Assembly: GCF_003253005.1 (NCBI RefSeq)
Contig: NZ_QEPZ01000002.1
Span: 62,001 to 126,000, forward strand
DNA from: Haemophilus parainfluenzae
GTDB lineage: Bacteria > Pseudomonadota > Gammaproteobacteria > Enterobacterales > Pasteurellaceae
DNA length: 64,000 bases
Direction of reading: 5' to 3'
Below, one piece after another: positions 39,419 to 49,776 of the stretch (within the stretch, counting starts at the first letter, position 1; each line of letters starts with the position of its first letter). The translations under genes and the position numbers were made by a program. The notes beneath the pieces are model-generated. The model was not told the DNA's origin, searched no databases, and saw only the letters and a list, made by a program, of their open reading frames with translations.

Positions 39419-39435
39419 ATTTGTGGGGTGAAAAA

Positions 39436-41202
39436 ATGACAGAGCAAAACAAACAAAGAGGCTTAGAATGGCAAGAAAAACCGCTTTCTGACAATGAACG
39501 CTTAAAAACCGACAGTAACTTTTTACGCGGTACCATTTTAGATGATTTAGAGGATTCCTTAACCGGTGGTTTCCGTGGGGATAACTTTCAATTAATCCGT
39601 TTCCACGGTATGTATGAACAAGACGATCGTGATATTCGCGCCGAACGTGCAGAGGAAAAACTCGAACCGTTAAAATTTATGTTGTTACGTTGCCGTTTAC
39701 CGGGTGGAATCATCAAACCATTTCAATGGATTGAATTGGATAAATTTGCCCGTGAACATAGTTATTATCGTTCGATTCGTTTGACCAATCGTCAAACTTT
39801 CCAATATCATGGTGTGCCGAAAAGCCAATTACAAACCATGCATCGTTTATTGCATAGTCTGGGATTAGACTCGATTGCTACGGCTTCTGATATGAACCGT
39901 AACGTGTTATGTACTTCTAATCCAATTGAATCAAAATTACATCAGCAGGCATATGAATATGCGAAGAAAATTTCAGAACATCTGTTACCACGTACACGAG
40001 GTTATTTAGATGTATGGATTGATGGTAAGAAAGTCCAAAGTAGTGATGATTTTTTCCAGGAAGAACCGATTCTCGGTAAAACTTATTTGCCACGTAAATT
40101 TAAAACAGCCGTGGTGATTCCACCACTCAATGACGTGGATTGTTACGGGAATGACTTAGATTTTGTCGCCATTGCAGACGAGAACGGCAATTTGGTTGGC
40201 TTTAATGTCTTGGCAGGCGGTGGTTTATCCCTTGAACATGGCAACACCAAAACCTATCCGTATATTTCCCTTGAATTAGGTTATGTACCGTTGGAATACA
40301 CTTTAAAAGCAGCGGAAGCCGTGGTGACGACCCAACGAGATTTTGGTAACCGTAGTGATCGTAAAAATGCACGTAGTCGTTATACCATTCAAAACATGGG
40401 GTTAGATAATTTCCGCGCCGAAGTCGAACGTCGTATGGGGATTCCATTTGAACCGATTCGTCCGTTTAAATTTACTGAACGCGGCGATCGTATTGGTTGG
40501 GTAAAAGGCATCGATAACAACTGGCATTTGACCCTGTTTATCGAAAGTGGCCGTTTGGTGGATAACGATGAGAAAAAATTACTGAGTGGCGTGTTGGAAA
40601 TTGCCAAAATTCATAAGGGCGATTTTCGTATTACCGCCAACCAAAATCTGATCGTGGCAAATGTAGCGGAAGAGGATAAAGCACAAATTGAGCAAATTGC
40701 GCGTGATTACGGTTTGATTCGTGATGATGTGAGTAAATTACGTGAAAACGCTATGTCCTGCGTTTCTTTCCCAACTTGTCCATTGGCGATGGCAGAATCA
40801 GAGCGAATTCTTCCAAGCTTTATTGATGAACTGGATAAAGTGATGGCGAAACATTACGTAGCTGATGATTATATCGTTACACGTATTACCGGTTGCCCAA
40901 ATGGTTGTGGCCGCGCGATGTTAGCGGAAATTGGTTTAGTGGGTAAAGCAATTGGTCGTTACAATTTGCATATCGGTGGGGATCGTGAAGGTGTGCGTAT
41001 TCCACGTCTTTACAAAGAAAATATCACGATTCCCGAAATTATCCGTGAACTTGATACTCTGATTGGCCGCTGGGCAAGTGAGCGTCACGAAAACGAAGGA
41101 TTTGGTGATTTTACCATTCGTGCGGGCATTATCAAACCAGTAGTAAATGCACCGGTTGATTTCTGGGATGACTCAAAAATGATTATTAAATCAGCGGCTT
41201 AA
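39436..41202 (+). CDS. cysI: Sulfite reductase hemoprotein (beta) subunit
   Basis: 588 residues; six-electron reduction of sulfite to sulfide at a siroheme-[4Fe-4S] centre. Cluster cysteines are in [15 protein letters not shown] and [11 protein letters not shown] (CX5C and CX3C). Substrate arginine and lysine regions include [12 protein letters not shown] and [18 protein letters not shown] 39436 follows GGGGTG; the gene starts 17 bp after cysJ stops. Last gene of the operon, followed by two hairpins. Confidence 0.97.
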   Translation: MTEQNKQRGLEWQEKPLSDNERLKTDSNFLRGTILDDLEDSLTGGFRGDNFQLIRFHGMYEQDDRDIRAERAEEKLEPLKFMLLRCRLPGGIIKPFQWIELDKFAREHSYYRSIRLTNRQTFQYHGVPKSQLQTMHRLLHSLGLDSIATASDMNRNVLCTSNPIESKLHQQAYEYAKKISEHLLPRTRGYLDVWIDGKKVQSSDDFFQEEPILGKTYLPRKFKTAVVIPPLNDVDCYGNDLDFVAIADENGNLVGFNVLAGGGLSLEHGNTKTYPYISLELGYVPLEYTLKAAEAVVTTQRDFGNRSDRKNARSRYTIQNMGLDNFRAEVERRMGIPFEPIRPFKFTERGDRIGWVKGIDNNWHLTLFIESGRLVDNDEKKLLSGVLEIAKIHKGDFRITANQNLIVANVAEEDKAQIEQIARDYGLIRDDVSKLRENAMSCVSFPTCPLAMAESERILPSFIDELDKVMAKHYVADDYIVTRITGCPNGCGRAMLAEIGLVGKAIGRYNLHIGGDREGVRIPRLYKENITIPEIIRELDTLIGRWASERHENEGFGDFTIRAGIIKPVVNAPVDFWDDSKMIIKSAA

Positions 41203-41209
41203 TGCGCAA

Positions 41210-41237
41210 AAGTGCGGTTAATTTTGACCGTGCTTTT
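41210..41237 (+). terminator. Imperfect uptake-signal hairpin after cysI
   Basis: An exact AAGTGCGGT (41210-41218) faces a decayed partner, GACCGTGCTTTT. A weaker first terminator. Confidence 0.5.
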
Positions 41238-41250
41238 AGCTGAGAGAATA

Positions 41251-41280
41251 AAAAACCTTAGGTTTTAGCCTAAGGTTTTT
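41251..41280. terminator. Bidirectional terminator between cysI and fur
   Basis: AAAAACCTTAGG and CCTAAGGTTTTT form a perfect 12-bp stem with a 6-base loop; T-runs on both strands serve both converging transcripts. Confidence 0.9.
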
Positions 41281-41294
41281 GTCTTTAGCAAGAA

Positions 41295-41729
41295 TTATTT
41301 TTTCTCTTCACATTTGTTGATATCGCTACATTTGCCGTAGAGATATAAACTGTGTGCTTTTAATTTGATGCCATGTTGTTCACTGATTTCTTTTTGACGT
41401 TGTTCGATAATATTATCAGTAAACTCAAATACTTTACCGCAATCTTCACAGATAATGTGATCGTGGTGTTCTGTTGGAGCAAGTTCAAAAACAGACTTGT
41501 TACCTTCAAAATTATGACGAATTAAGATATGCGCTTCATCAAATTGGTTAAGCACACGATATACGGTTGCAAGGCCAATATCACTGCCTTGCTCTAACAA
41601 GATTTTATATACTTCTTCAGCTGAGAAATGCTCATGTTTATGCTCTTGCATTAATGCAAGGATAGTGAGCCGAGGTTCAGTAATTTTTAATCCTGCCTTT
41701 TTGAGTAATTTGATGTTTTCTTCAGACAT
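41295..41729 (-). CDS. fur: Ferric uptake regulator
   Basis: 144 residues; iron-responsive repressor. The winged-helix N-terminus includes LKKAGLKITEPRLTIL and the recognition segment DIGLATVYRVLNQFDEA; metal-binding residues are in HHDHIICEDCGKVFEF, and the C-terminal CxxxxxC (GKCSDINKC) is present. It lies 33 bp downstream of fldA in the same operon, as in E. coli, and the Fur-like boxes upstream of fldA suggest autoregulation. Confidence 0.97.
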   Translation of the reverse strand: MSEENIKLLKKAGLKITEPRLTILALMQEHKHEHFSAEEVYKILLEQGSDIGLATVYRVLNQFDEAHILIRHNFEGNKSVFELAPTEHHDHIICEDCGKVFEFTDNIIEQRQKEISEQHGIKLKAHSLYLYGKCSDINKCEEKK

Positions 41730-41762
41730 AATGTTCCCTTAAATTTGCTAAATTAGAGATAG

Positions 41763-42287
41763 TTAAGCTAATTCTGCTAAACACATTTCATCATAGATTT
41801 GTTTTGTCCATTTCTCTACGCGTTCTGCTGTGAGTTCGGGTTGACGATCTTCATCGATACACAAACCGATAAAGTTTCCGTCGTCTAATAATGCTTTTGA
41901 TGCTTCAAAGGTGTAACCATCTGTTGGCCAGTTTCCTACAATAATTGCACCGTGTGGTTCAACGATATCACGAACCGTACCGATCGCATCGCAGAAATAA
42001 TCAGCGTAGTCTTCCTGATCACCACAGCCAAAAATACCCACTAATTTGTCAGTAAAATCAATTTCTTCTAGGGTTGGGAAGAAATCATCCCAATCTGCTT
42101 GTGCTTCACCGTAGTACCAAGTCGGAATACCGAAAAGTAAAAAATCATAACCTTCGATATCTTCTTTCGTGCTTTTTGCTATGTCACGAATATCAACTAA
42201 TTCATTGCCTAATTGTTTTTGAATCATTTTTGCAATGTTTTCTGTATTACCCGTGTCACTACCATAAAATAAACCGACAACTGCCAT
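41763..42287 (-). CDS. fldA: Flavodoxin
   Basis: 174 residues; FMN electron carrier for radical-SAM and other reductive enzymes. FMN phosphate loop GLFYGSDTGNTENIAK, then LFGIPTWYYGEAQADWDDF with the stacking Trp, GCGDQEDYADYFCDAIG with the second stacking Tyr, and the long-chain loop of the E. coli type. First gene of fldA-fur. RBS aaagga on the minus strand. Confidence 0.97.
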   Translation of the reverse strand: MAVVGLFYGSDTGNTENIAKMIQKQLGNELVDIRDIAKSTKEDIEGYDFLLFGIPTWYYGEAQADWDDFFPTLEEIDFTDKLVGIFGCGDQEDYADYFCDAIGTVRDIVEPHGAIIVGNWPTDGYTFEASKALLDDGNFIGLCIDEDRQPELTAERVEKWTKQIYDEMCLAELA

Positions 42288-42367
42288 CGTTCTTTCCTTT
42301 TGAAATATAATTAGTTAATAAATAAAGATGAGAGACTAAAACCCTACAATTTGTACGAACTATACCA

Positions 42368-42403
42368 CAAATGAATTCTCATTTGAATAGAATAATTCTC
42401 ATT
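42368..42403 (-). promoter_or_regulatory. Tandem Fur-box-like sites upstream of fldA-fur
   Basis: On the minus strand AATGAGAATTATTCTATTC (42403-42385) is close to the Fur 7-1-7 pattern, and CAAATGA-N4-TCATTTG (42368-42385) abuts it. They lie 81-116 bp upstream of the fldA start. Confidence 0.75.
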
Positions 42404-42411
42404 TAAAACGA

Positions 42412-43197
42412 TTAATTCTTATTTAGAAACCTATCAATTGCACGTATAACAAAATCTGGTTTTTCCGCATGAACCCAGTGCCCACAACCATTGATAGTGA
42501 ATGAGCTCGCATTCGGGAATTGTTTCAGAATGGTTTCTGTATATTCAGGTTTAATATAAGATGAAAGCCCACCTTTAATAAAGAGAGTAGGCGTATTAGC
42601 GTAAACTTCCTGCCAATCCATCAGTTCCGCATAATGCTCGAAAAGTGCGGTCAAATTGAAACGAAAATATTCGCTTGAAGTCGGCTCAAAAGATTTCAAC
42701 ATAAACTGCACCACGCTAGGATCGGCAATTTCACTTTCTAAAATAGGCTTAGCTTGTTGACGAGTTTGTGGCTGCGCTTTTTTCACGGCAAATAAACCAC
42801 GGAATACATCATCGTGTCCTGCACTGCTATTAGCCACTGGAGCAATATCAATGACAATCAATTTTTTCACACGCTGCGGTTGAAGTGCGGTCATTTTCAT
42901 TGCTGTTTTTCCGCCCATTGAATGACCAATTAAGATCACTTTATCTAATTGAAGGTGATCGATAAGTTGCCATACATCATCAGCCATGACATCGTAATTC
43001 ATTGTTTCTGAATGAAAACTATGTCCATGATTGCGTAAATCTACGCGTAAAATATTATAGTTATCGCTAAATGCACGGGCGATTACACCAAGATTATTCA
43101 TATCCCCAAATAAGCCATGAATGAAAACTAAGGTTGGTGAATTAATTGATTGTTTTGCTTGGTGAAATTGATGGTTTAATAATTGGGAAGATGACAT
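42412..43197 (-). CDS. ybfF: Alpha/beta-hydrolase esterase YbfF
   Basis: 261 residues of the alpha/beta-hydrolase fold: oxyanion region HGLFGDMNNLG, nucleophile elbow GHSMGGKTA, Asp and final His in GCGHWVHAEKPDF. E. coli YbfF hydrolyses short acyl esters and acyl-CoA-type substrates in vitro; it is likewise encoded divergently from seqA. Two exact uptake signals occur (42643-42651, 42883-42891). The physiological substrate is unknown. The intergenic distance to seqA is 70 bp. Confidence 0.9.
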   Translation of the reverse strand: MSSSQLLNHQFHQAKQSINSPTLVFIHGLFGDMNNLGVIARAFSDNYNILRVDLRNHGHSFHSETMNYDVMADDVWQLIDHLQLDKVILIGHSMGGKTAMKMTALQPQRVKKLIVIDIAPVANSSAGHDDVFRGLFAVKKAQPQTRQQAKPILESEIADPSVVQFMLKSFEPTSSEYFRFNLTALFEHYAELMDWQEVYANTPTLFIKGGLSSYIKPEYTETILKQFPNASSFTINGCGHWVHAEKPDFVIRAIDRFLNKN

Positions 43198-43267
43198 ATA
43201 TTTTGCGTGAGAATTTGGTTAGAAATCGTTATAATGGACGAAAATTTTAGCAAACGGAGAGAAAAAA

Positions 43268-43909
43268 ATGAAGATAATTGAAGTCGATGAAGAGTTATAT
43301 CAATACATTGCAGCACAAACTCAATCTATTGGAGAAAGTGCGTCTGATATTCTTCGCCGTTTGTTGAATTTACCCACTCACGCAACAAGCTCGGTTGATT
43401 TCTTTGAATCAGTCACATCAGCTGAAACGCCAAAAAGTGCGGTGCATTCTGAGCCTGTTTTAGCTGAAAAAACAACCGAAGTATCTCAACCAAAAGTTGA
43501 ATCTATTGAACCGCCAAAAGTAGTGAAAAAACAATCGGACGAAGCAATCAATCATATTGTTGATAAAGTTCGTGCATTATTGAATTCTGCTGAGTTCAAA
43601 GAAGAGCCAAAAGCAGTCGTGCGTTTTTTAAGTATATTGCGTACGCTTTATCGCACCAATCCAGAAAGTTTCGCACAGGCAACCGAAAGCCTACAAGGTC
43701 GTACTCGTGTTTATTTTGCTCGTGATGAAGGGACGTTGCTTGTGGCGGGTAATCACACGAAACCAAAACAAATTCCAGATACACCATATTGGGTGATTAC
43801 TAATACCAATAGTGGCCGTAAAATGTTGATGTTAGAAGGGGCGATGCAGTCTATGCATTTGCCAGAATATTTAATCGACGAAGTTCGCCCTTATTTCGTT
43901 AGCAACTAA
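43268..43909 (+). CDS. seqA: Replication-initiation negative regulator SeqA
   Basis: 213 residues; binds hemimethylated GATC sites and sequesters oriC. N-terminal oligomerisation domain MKIIEVDEELYQYIAAQTQS with SASDILRRLL, a variable Pro/Val-rich linker (~45-110), and the DNA-binding C-terminal domain with GRTRVYFARDEGTLL, NTNSGRKMLML and SMHLPEYLIDEVRPYF. The linker is longer than in E. coli (181 aa) and carries an uptake signal (43435-43443). It is 4 bp before menE. Confidence 0.97.
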   Translation: MKIIEVDEELYQYIAAQTQSIGESASDILRRLLNLPTHATSSVDFFESVTSAETPKSAVHSEPVLAEKTTEVSQPKVESIEPPKVVKKQSDEAINHIVDKVRALLNSAEFKEEPKAVVRFLSILRTLYRTNPESFAQATESLQGRTRVYFARDEGTLLVAGNHTKPKQIPDTPYWVITNTNSGRKMLMLEGAMQSMHLPEYLIDEVRPYFVSN

Positions 43910-43913
43910 GTCA

Positions 43914-45263
43914 ATGCAAAAATTCCCTTGGCAAGTATTTGCCCAAAATTCAGCGTATGCAAATCAGGTCGCGTTGCGAAATTCGCAGGGCGATCCTTTT
44001 ACTTGGGCAGAACTTGCTGAAAAAATTAATCAGGTAGAAGCCTTCCTTTTACAACAAGGTGTGACAGCGCAAAGTGCGGTTGCTTTTTGTGGGAAAAATT
44101 CAGAACAGATCTTATTTCTTTATTTAGCTGTTATTCAGCTAGGCGCAAAAATTTTAGGTATCAATCCTGCATTTCCTCAAGAAAAAAGAGAAGAGTTATG
44201 CCAAGTGTATGGTGTGGATTTTTGTTATCAAACCGAAGATATTCATTATTTAGCTGCTGAACCATTACCCGAACATAAAGTGGATTTTACAAAAGCGGCA
44301 ACGATGACGCTCACATCAGGTTCGACTGGTTTACCTAAAGCTGTGGTGCATAATGTTTCTGCTCATTTGTCAAATGCGGAAGGCGTTTGTGCCTTAATGA
44401 ATTTTGGCAAAGATCAATCATGGCTACTTTCTTTACCGCTTTATCATGTCTCCGGACAAGGTATTGTGTGGCGCTGGCTTTATGCAGGGGCCACCTTAGT
44501 TTTACCGAAAGAGGATTTTTATCAATCTATTGGTGAGGTTTCTCATGTTTCTCTTGTGCCAACGCAATTACAACGTTGGTTTGATTATTTGACGGAGCAT
44601 CCTCAACCTATTCAAACACAAGCGGTATTATTAGGCGGGACACAAATCCCCGTAAAATTAACCCTGGCGTTAAATGAATTAGGTATTCGAAGCTATTCAG
44701 GCTATGGTATGACAGAAATGGCTTCTACCGTATTCGCTAAGCAATCGGATGGAAAAATTGGTGTAGGTCAACCTTTGCTTGGCCGAGCGTTCAAGTTAGT
44801 GAATGAAGAAGTTTGGCTAAAAGGTGCCGGACTTGCCATGGGATATTGGCGCAATGGGTGTGTTGATCCGCTTACTAATGCTGAAGGTTGGTTCCAAACC
44901 AAAGATAAAGGTCAATGGCTTGATGACGAATTAGTCATTCAAGGCCGATTGGATAATATGTTTATTTCCGGTGGTGAAAATATTCAACCAGAAGAAATTG
45001 AAAAAGTGATTGCACAGTCAGATTTGGTGAAACAAGTCTTTGTTTTACCTAAACGTGATGAGGAATTTGGCCACCGCCCTGTCGCGATTGTTGAATTTCA
45101 TACCTTATTTAATGAAAGTGCGGTCGAATCTCTCAACGTTTTTTTACAAGGGCGATTGGAACGATTTAAGCAACCCGTTGCCTACTATGAACTCCCACAG
45201 GATTTAATCCAAGGGGCAATAAAGATTTCTCGTAAAGCGCTCGCCGATTGGCTGTCGCAATAA
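43914..45263 (+). CDS. menE: o-Succinylbenzoate-CoA ligase
   Basis: 449 residues; adenylate-forming enzyme activating o-succinylbenzoate for menaquinone synthesis. P-loop TLTSGSTGLPKAVVHN (residues ~123-138), LPLYHVSGQG, GYGMTEMAS, and the hinge/C-terminal region FISGGENIQPEEIEKV with catalytic Lys near IKISRKAL. Immediately downstream of seqA and 16 bp before mscK. Two uptake signals (44072-44080, 45116-45124). Other men genes are not in the window. Confidence 0.93.
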   Translation: MQKFPWQVFAQNSAYANQVALRNSQGDPFTWAELAEKINQVEAFLLQQGVTAQSAVAFCGKNSEQILFLYLAVIQLGAKILGINPAFPQEKREELCQVYGVDFCYQTEDIHYLAAEPLPEHKVDFTKAATMTLTSGSTGLPKAVVHNVSAHLSNAEGVCALMNFGKDQSWLLSLPLYHVSGQGIVWRWLYAGATLVLPKEDFYQSIGEVSHVSLVPTQLQRWFDYLTEHPQPIQTQAVLLGGTQIPVKLTLALNELGIRSYSGYGMTEMASTVFAKQSDGKIGVGQPLLGRAFKLVNEEVWLKGAGLAMGYWRNGCVDPLTNAEGWFQTKDKGQWLDDELVIQGRLDNMFISGGENIQPEEIEKVIAQSDLVKQVFVLPKRDEEFGHRPVAIVEFHTLFNESAVESLNVFLQGRLERFKQPVAYYELPQDLIQGAIKISRKALADWLSQ

Positions 45264-45279
45264 TAGGAAAGTTAGTTTA

Positions 45280-48200
45280 ATGAAAAATATCTCTCGTGTT
45301 TTGACCGTACTTGGTCTTTCATTTGTTTTTACGCTGGCGCTTTCTCATCCTGTTTGGGCAGAGAATAATAATGCGGATTTACCGACGGAAAAAACACTAA
45401 AAAGTGAATTAGCTGATGCACAAAAATTACCGGATGGTGATGAAAAAACAAATAATGTCGCGACAATCCAGGCTTCGCTTGATTTCTTGCAACAAATTCA
45501 AACCCAGCAAAAAAATAATAACGATTTGCAAGATACGCTTATTGATGCAGATTCTGAAATTCAGAAGAATAATGCCGATCTTCAAAATCTTAAAAAACAG
45601 CTAAGCACGACAAATAACACCGATTATGCTTCGCAAAGTTTAGCGAATTTGCAGACTCAGGTTGAAAAACTAACCAATCAACAACAAGATGCCCAATCTG
45701 CATTAAGTGCGGTGAATACACAACTTGCAGGACAGAGTTCAGTGTCTGAACGTGCTCAAACAGCCTTGACAGATAATGTTAAACGTACGCAAGAATTGAA
45801 TCAGAAATTGGCTGATCCAACAACGAGTTCATTATTAAAACAGCAAATCCAGCTGGAATTGCAACTGATCGAGCTAAAAAATATCTATAATCAAGTGCTA
45901 TTAAAAAATAGTGATCAGTTGACGGTGCTTTATCAAAGCCGATATGAACTATTGAATACGCGTGTTCAAGCATTGCAGCAACAAATTGCGGCTATTCAAG
46001 ACGTGATTAATCAAAAGAATTTGGCTAAAACACAAAACCAAGTTGAGCAAGTACAACAACAAAGCCAAAGTGTTGAGCAAAATCCATTGATTCAGAAAGA
46101 GTTGGATTTAAATTCGCAGCTTAGCCAATATTTACTTGAGCAAACAGAGAAAACCAATACATTAACGCAAGATGAACTACGCATGCGAAATGTGTTGGAT
46201 AACTTAACGCAGACACAACGTACCATTGATGAGCAAATCAGCGCATTACAAGGTACATTGGTGCTTTCACGCATTATTCAGCAACAAAAACAAAAATTAC
46301 CGACTAATTTAAATATTCAAGGTCTTTCGAAACAAATTGCGGATTTACGTGTACAGATCTTCGATATTACACAAAAACGTAATGAGCTTTATGATATTGA
46401 TGCTTACATCAGTAAAATAGAGCTGGATGAAAACAAATCCTTTACGCCAGCAGAAAAAACACAATTAACCAATTTGCTCACTGAACGTCGTAAAGTGGGT
46501 TCTGATTTAATTAAATCGTTGAATAACCAATTGAATTTGGCGATTTCCTTAGAGCTGACTCAACAACAGATTACTCAAATCAGTGATCAAATTCAGTCTA
46601 AACTCGATCAACAAAGTTTCTGGGTAAAAAGTAACAATCCAATTAATTTAGATTGGATCAAAAAACTGCCAATGTCACTCAAGGCACAATTTGATGGCAT
46701 TGGAAAGAAAATTGGCTTCCCGACAAATTTTGATAATTTGCCGTATTTATTCACTTATGTCTTTATTTTGTTTGTGATTGGTGGGTTGATTTTCAAATTT
46801 AAAGAATCGATTAAACAACGTTTGAGCGTGATTAATGGCGAAATTAATACGCTTCGTTCGGATAGCCAATGGCATACGCCTCTTGCGTTATTTTATACCG
46901 CACTTTTCTCTTTATCAGGTACCCTTTGGTTTTTATCCGCTTGTCAATTGTTGGGCTTTTTCTTGGTGAAAAACCCACAAGACTTTTGGGAATGGTCACT
47001 TCGCATGGCAGGCTATTGGTGGTTCTTTAGCTTTGTCTTAGCTATTCTTCGTCCGAATGGCATTTTAGTGCGCCATTTTGGTTTTGCTAAAGAGAGTGCA
47101 ACTAACTTACAAGACGTCACAAAACGTATCATTGTTTCCGTTGTGTTATTACTGAATACGTCGATTTTCAGTAATGTTATAGATACAGGCTTAGCTAATG
47201 ACGTCCTCGGCGAAATTAATACGATTGTTGCCTTGCTTTTCTGTATTGTGATTATTGCGCCACGTTTTATTCGTACTGAAAAATCATTGAGTTCAACGAC
47301 AACAGATAAGCGTGATAGAACCATTTTCAAAATTGTACGAATCTTATTGCAATTGGTACCTGTTGTTTTAATTGCGTTAATTGCTTTAGGGTATTACTAC
47401 ACTGCCTTAAATTTGATTACACATATTATTAATACCTATATTGCATGGGTTGTGTGGTCGTTGGTGCGTCATACGATTTATCGCGGTGTGACTGTTGCAT
47501 CAAGACGTTTAGCTTATCGTCGTTTACAAGAAAAACGTCAGCAAAAACAACAAGATTCAAGTGATGCTTCAGCCTCTGATGATGTGGTAGTGATTACCGA
47601 ACAAGAAGAGGGATTAGCCTTAAATGAAGTACGTAGCCAGTTACTACGCTTTGCCGATCTCTTTATTTGGACCGCACTCTTTGCCATCTTCTATTATGTA
47701 TGGTCAGATTTAGTTACGGTTGTAAGTTATTTGCGTGATATTACCTTGTGGCAACAAACTTCAACGACTGAAGCGGGCGTGGTGACCGAAACGATTTCAC
47801 TCTTTAACTTGATTGTTGCTTTAATCATTGTTGTGATTACCTATATTTTAGTGCGTAACATTCAAGGTATTTTAGAAATATTGCTCTTCTCCCGAGTGAA
47901 ACTTTCACAAGGTACGCCTTATACCATTACAACATTATTAACCTATATCTTGGTTGCAGTGGGTGGCGCATGGGCATTTTCGACGCTTGGGATGTCATGG
48001 TCTAAATTACAATGGTTATTTGCCGCCCTTTCCGTTGGTCTCGGTTTTGGTATGCAGGAAATTTTTGCGAACTTTGTTTCCGGTATCATTTTATTATTTG
48101 AACGTCCAATTCGTGTGGGCGATACCGTGACCATCAACGATGTAACAGGTACGGTGGCAAAAATCCGTATTCGTGCGATTACCATGATTGATCCTGATCG

Positions 48201-48624
48201 AAAAGAAGTAATTGTGCCAAATAAATCTTTTGTAACCGGACAAGTGACTAACTGGGCATTATCTAATACCGTTACTCGTTTAGTCGTGTCTGTTGGAGTG
48301 GCTTATGGATCAGATTTAGAGCTGGTGAAACGTTTATTATTGCAAGCTGCAAATGAGCAACCAAACATCTTAAAAGAGCCAGAACCAAGAGCGCTATTTT
48401 TAACCTTTGGTGCAAGCACGTTAGATCACGAACTACGTGTTTATGTTGGGCAAGTGTCTGAGCGAAATGATACGCTTGATGCACTCAATCGCCGCGTGAA
48501 TGAGTTATTTGCAGAAAATAATATTGATATTGCATTCAATCAATTAGATATTTTTATTAAGAATAAAGATACCGGCGAAGAAATTCCATTTATTGATGTG
48601 GCAAAATTAGCCCAAAATCATTAA
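45280..48624 (+). CDS. mscK: Large mechanosensitive channel, MscK/KefA type
   Basis: 1,114 residues. A signal peptide (cleavage near HPVWA-EN, residue ~27) is followed by a long periplasmic coiled-coil region (~30-450, Gln/Asn/Leu-rich), then ~11 membrane helices starting near 490. The C-terminal MscS core has the pore helix WLFAALSVGLGFGMQEIFAN and the beta domain RPIRVGDTVTINDVTGTVAKI, IVPNKSFVTGQVTNW. The length suits MscK (1,120) or MscM (1,107) of E. coli; the genome position by menE and aroC matches the H. influenzae kefA-like gene. It gates ion release under hypo-osmotic stress. Confidence 0.88.
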   Translation: MKNISRVLTVLGLSFVFTLALSHPVWAENNNADLPTEKTLKSELADAQKLPDGDEKTNNVATIQASLDFLQQIQTQQKNNNDLQDTLIDADSEIQKNNADLQNLKKQLSTTNNTDYASQSLANLQTQVEKLTNQQQDAQSALSAVNTQLAGQSSVSERAQTALTDNVKRTQELNQKLADPTTSSLLKQQIQLELQLIELKNIYNQVLLKNSDQLTVLYQSRYELLNTRVQALQQQIAAIQDVINQKNLAKTQNQVEQVQQQSQSVEQNPLIQKELDLNSQLSQYLLEQTEKTNTLTQDELRMRNVLDNLTQTQRTIDEQISALQGTLVLSRIIQQQKQKLPTNLNIQGLSKQIADLRVQIFDITQKRNELYDIDAYISKIELDENKSFTPAEKTQLTNLLTERRKVGSDLIKSLNNQLNLAISLELTQQQITQISDQIQSKLDQQSFWVKSNNPINLDWIKKLPMSLKAQFDGIGKKIGFPTNFDNLPYLFTYVFILFVIGGLIFKFKESIKQRLSVINGEINTLRSDSQWHTPLALFYTALFSLSGTLWFLSACQLLGFFLVKNPQDFWEWSLRMAGYWWFFSFVLAILRPNGILVRHFGFAKESATNLQDVTKRIIVSVVLLLNTSIFSNVIDTGLANDVLGEINTIVALLFCIVIIAPRFIRTEKSLSSTTTDKRDRTIFKIVRILLQLVPVVLIALIALGYYYTALNLITHIINTYIAWVVWSLVRHTIYRGVTVASRRLAYRRLQEKRQQKQQDSSDASASDDVVVITEQEEGLALNEVRSQLLRFADLFIWTALFAIFYYVWSDLVTVVSYLRDITLWQQTSTTEAGVVTETISLFNLIVALIIVVITYILVRNIQGILEILLFSRVKLSQGTPYTITTLLTYILVAVGGAWAFSTLGMSWSKLQWLFAALSVGLGFGMQEIFANFVSGIILLFERPIRVGDTVTINDVTGTVAKIRIRAITMIDPDRKEVIVPNKSFVTGQVTNWALSNTVTRLVVSVGVAYGSDLELVKRLLLQAANEQPNILKEPEPRALFLTFGASTLDHELRVYVGQVSERNDTLDALNRRVNELFAENNIDIAFNQLDIFIKNKDTGEEIPFIDVAKLAQNH

Positions 48625-48639
48625 TTAAAGAGAGAGAAT

Positions 48640-49713
48640 ATGGCAGGGAATACTATCGGACAACTTTTTCGTGTGACGACCTTTGGGGAGTCACATGGTA
48701 TTGCATTAGGCTGTATTGTAGATGGCGTACCGCCGAATCTTGAATTATCGGAAGCGGATATTCAACTTGATTTAGATCGTCGTAAACCAGGTACATCGCG
48801 TTACACCACACCACGTCGTGAAGACGATGAAGTACAGATTTTATCTGGGGTGTTTGAAGGTAAAACAACCGGTACCAGTATTGGAATGATCATTAAAAAT
48901 GGTGATCAACGTTCACAAGATTATGGTGATATTAAAGATCGTTTTCGTCCAGGGCATGCGGATTTTACCTATCAACAAAAATACGGTATTCGTGATTATC
49001 GCGGAGGTGGACGATCTTCTGCACGTGAAACCGCTATGCGTGTTGCTGCGGGAGCGATTGCGAAGAAATATTTACGTGAACAGTTTGGCATTGAAGTACG
49101 TGGCTTTTTGAGTCAAATTGGCGAAGTGAAGATTGCACCACAGACTATCGATAAAATTGATTGGGATAAAGTGAATAGCAATCCATTTTTCTGTCCAGAT
49201 GAAAGTGCGGTCGAAAAATTTGATGAATTAATCCGTGAATTGAAAAAAGAAGGCGATTCGATTGGTGCCAAACTAACCGTGATTGCAGAGAATGTTCCTG
49301 TTGGTTTAGGAGAGCCTGTTTTTGATCGACTTGATGCTGATTTAGCCCATGCGTTAATGGGGATTAATGCCGTTAAAGGTGTAGAAATTGGCGATGGTTT
49401 TGCGGTGGTTGAACAGCGTGGAAGTGAACATCGTGATGAAATGACTCCAAATGGTTTTGAAAGCAACCATGCTGGCGGTATTTTAGGGGGTATTAGCTCA
49501 GGTCAGCCAATTATTGCAACGATTGCTCTAAAACCAACATCTAGTATTACCATTCCAGGGCGTTCTATTAATTTAGAGGGCGATCCTGTCGAAGTGGTGA
49601 CAAAAGGCCGTCATGATCCTTGTGTAGGAATCCGTGCAGTCCCTATTGCAGAAGCCATGGTCGCAATTGTGTTACTCGATCATTTATTACGTTTTAAAGC
49701 GCAATGCAAATAA
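48640..49713 (+). CDS. aroC: Chorismate synthase
   Basis: 357 residues; FMNH2-dependent conversion of EPSP to chorismate, last step of the shikimate pathway. [55 protein letters not shown] (in parts) and the end [21 protein letters not shown] match the signatures. RBS agagag 8 bases upstream. One exact uptake signal (49203-49211). Its product also feeds menaquinone via menF/D/H/C before MenE upstream. Confidence 0.98.
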   Translation: MAGNTIGQLFRVTTFGESHGIALGCIVDGVPPNLELSEADIQLDLDRRKPGTSRYTTPRREDDEVQILSGVFEGKTTGTSIGMIIKNGDQRSQDYGDIKDRFRPGHADFTYQQKYGIRDYRGGGRSSARETAMRVAAGAIAKKYLREQFGIEVRGFLSQIGEVKIAPQTIDKIDWDKVNSNPFFCPDESAVEKFDELIRELKKEGDSIGAKLTVIAENVPVGLGEPVFDRLDADLAHALMGINAVKGVEIGDGFAVVEQRGSEHRDEMTPNGFESNHAGGILGGISSGQPIIATIALKPTSSITIPGRSINLEGDPVEVVTKGRHDPCVGIRAVPIAEAMVAIVLLDHLLRFKAQCK

Positions 49714-49776
49714 CTCTTTTAAATTAAGCTTATTTTTCTTTCATTAAAGATAAGAAGATTCGTTTTAGGAAATTTT

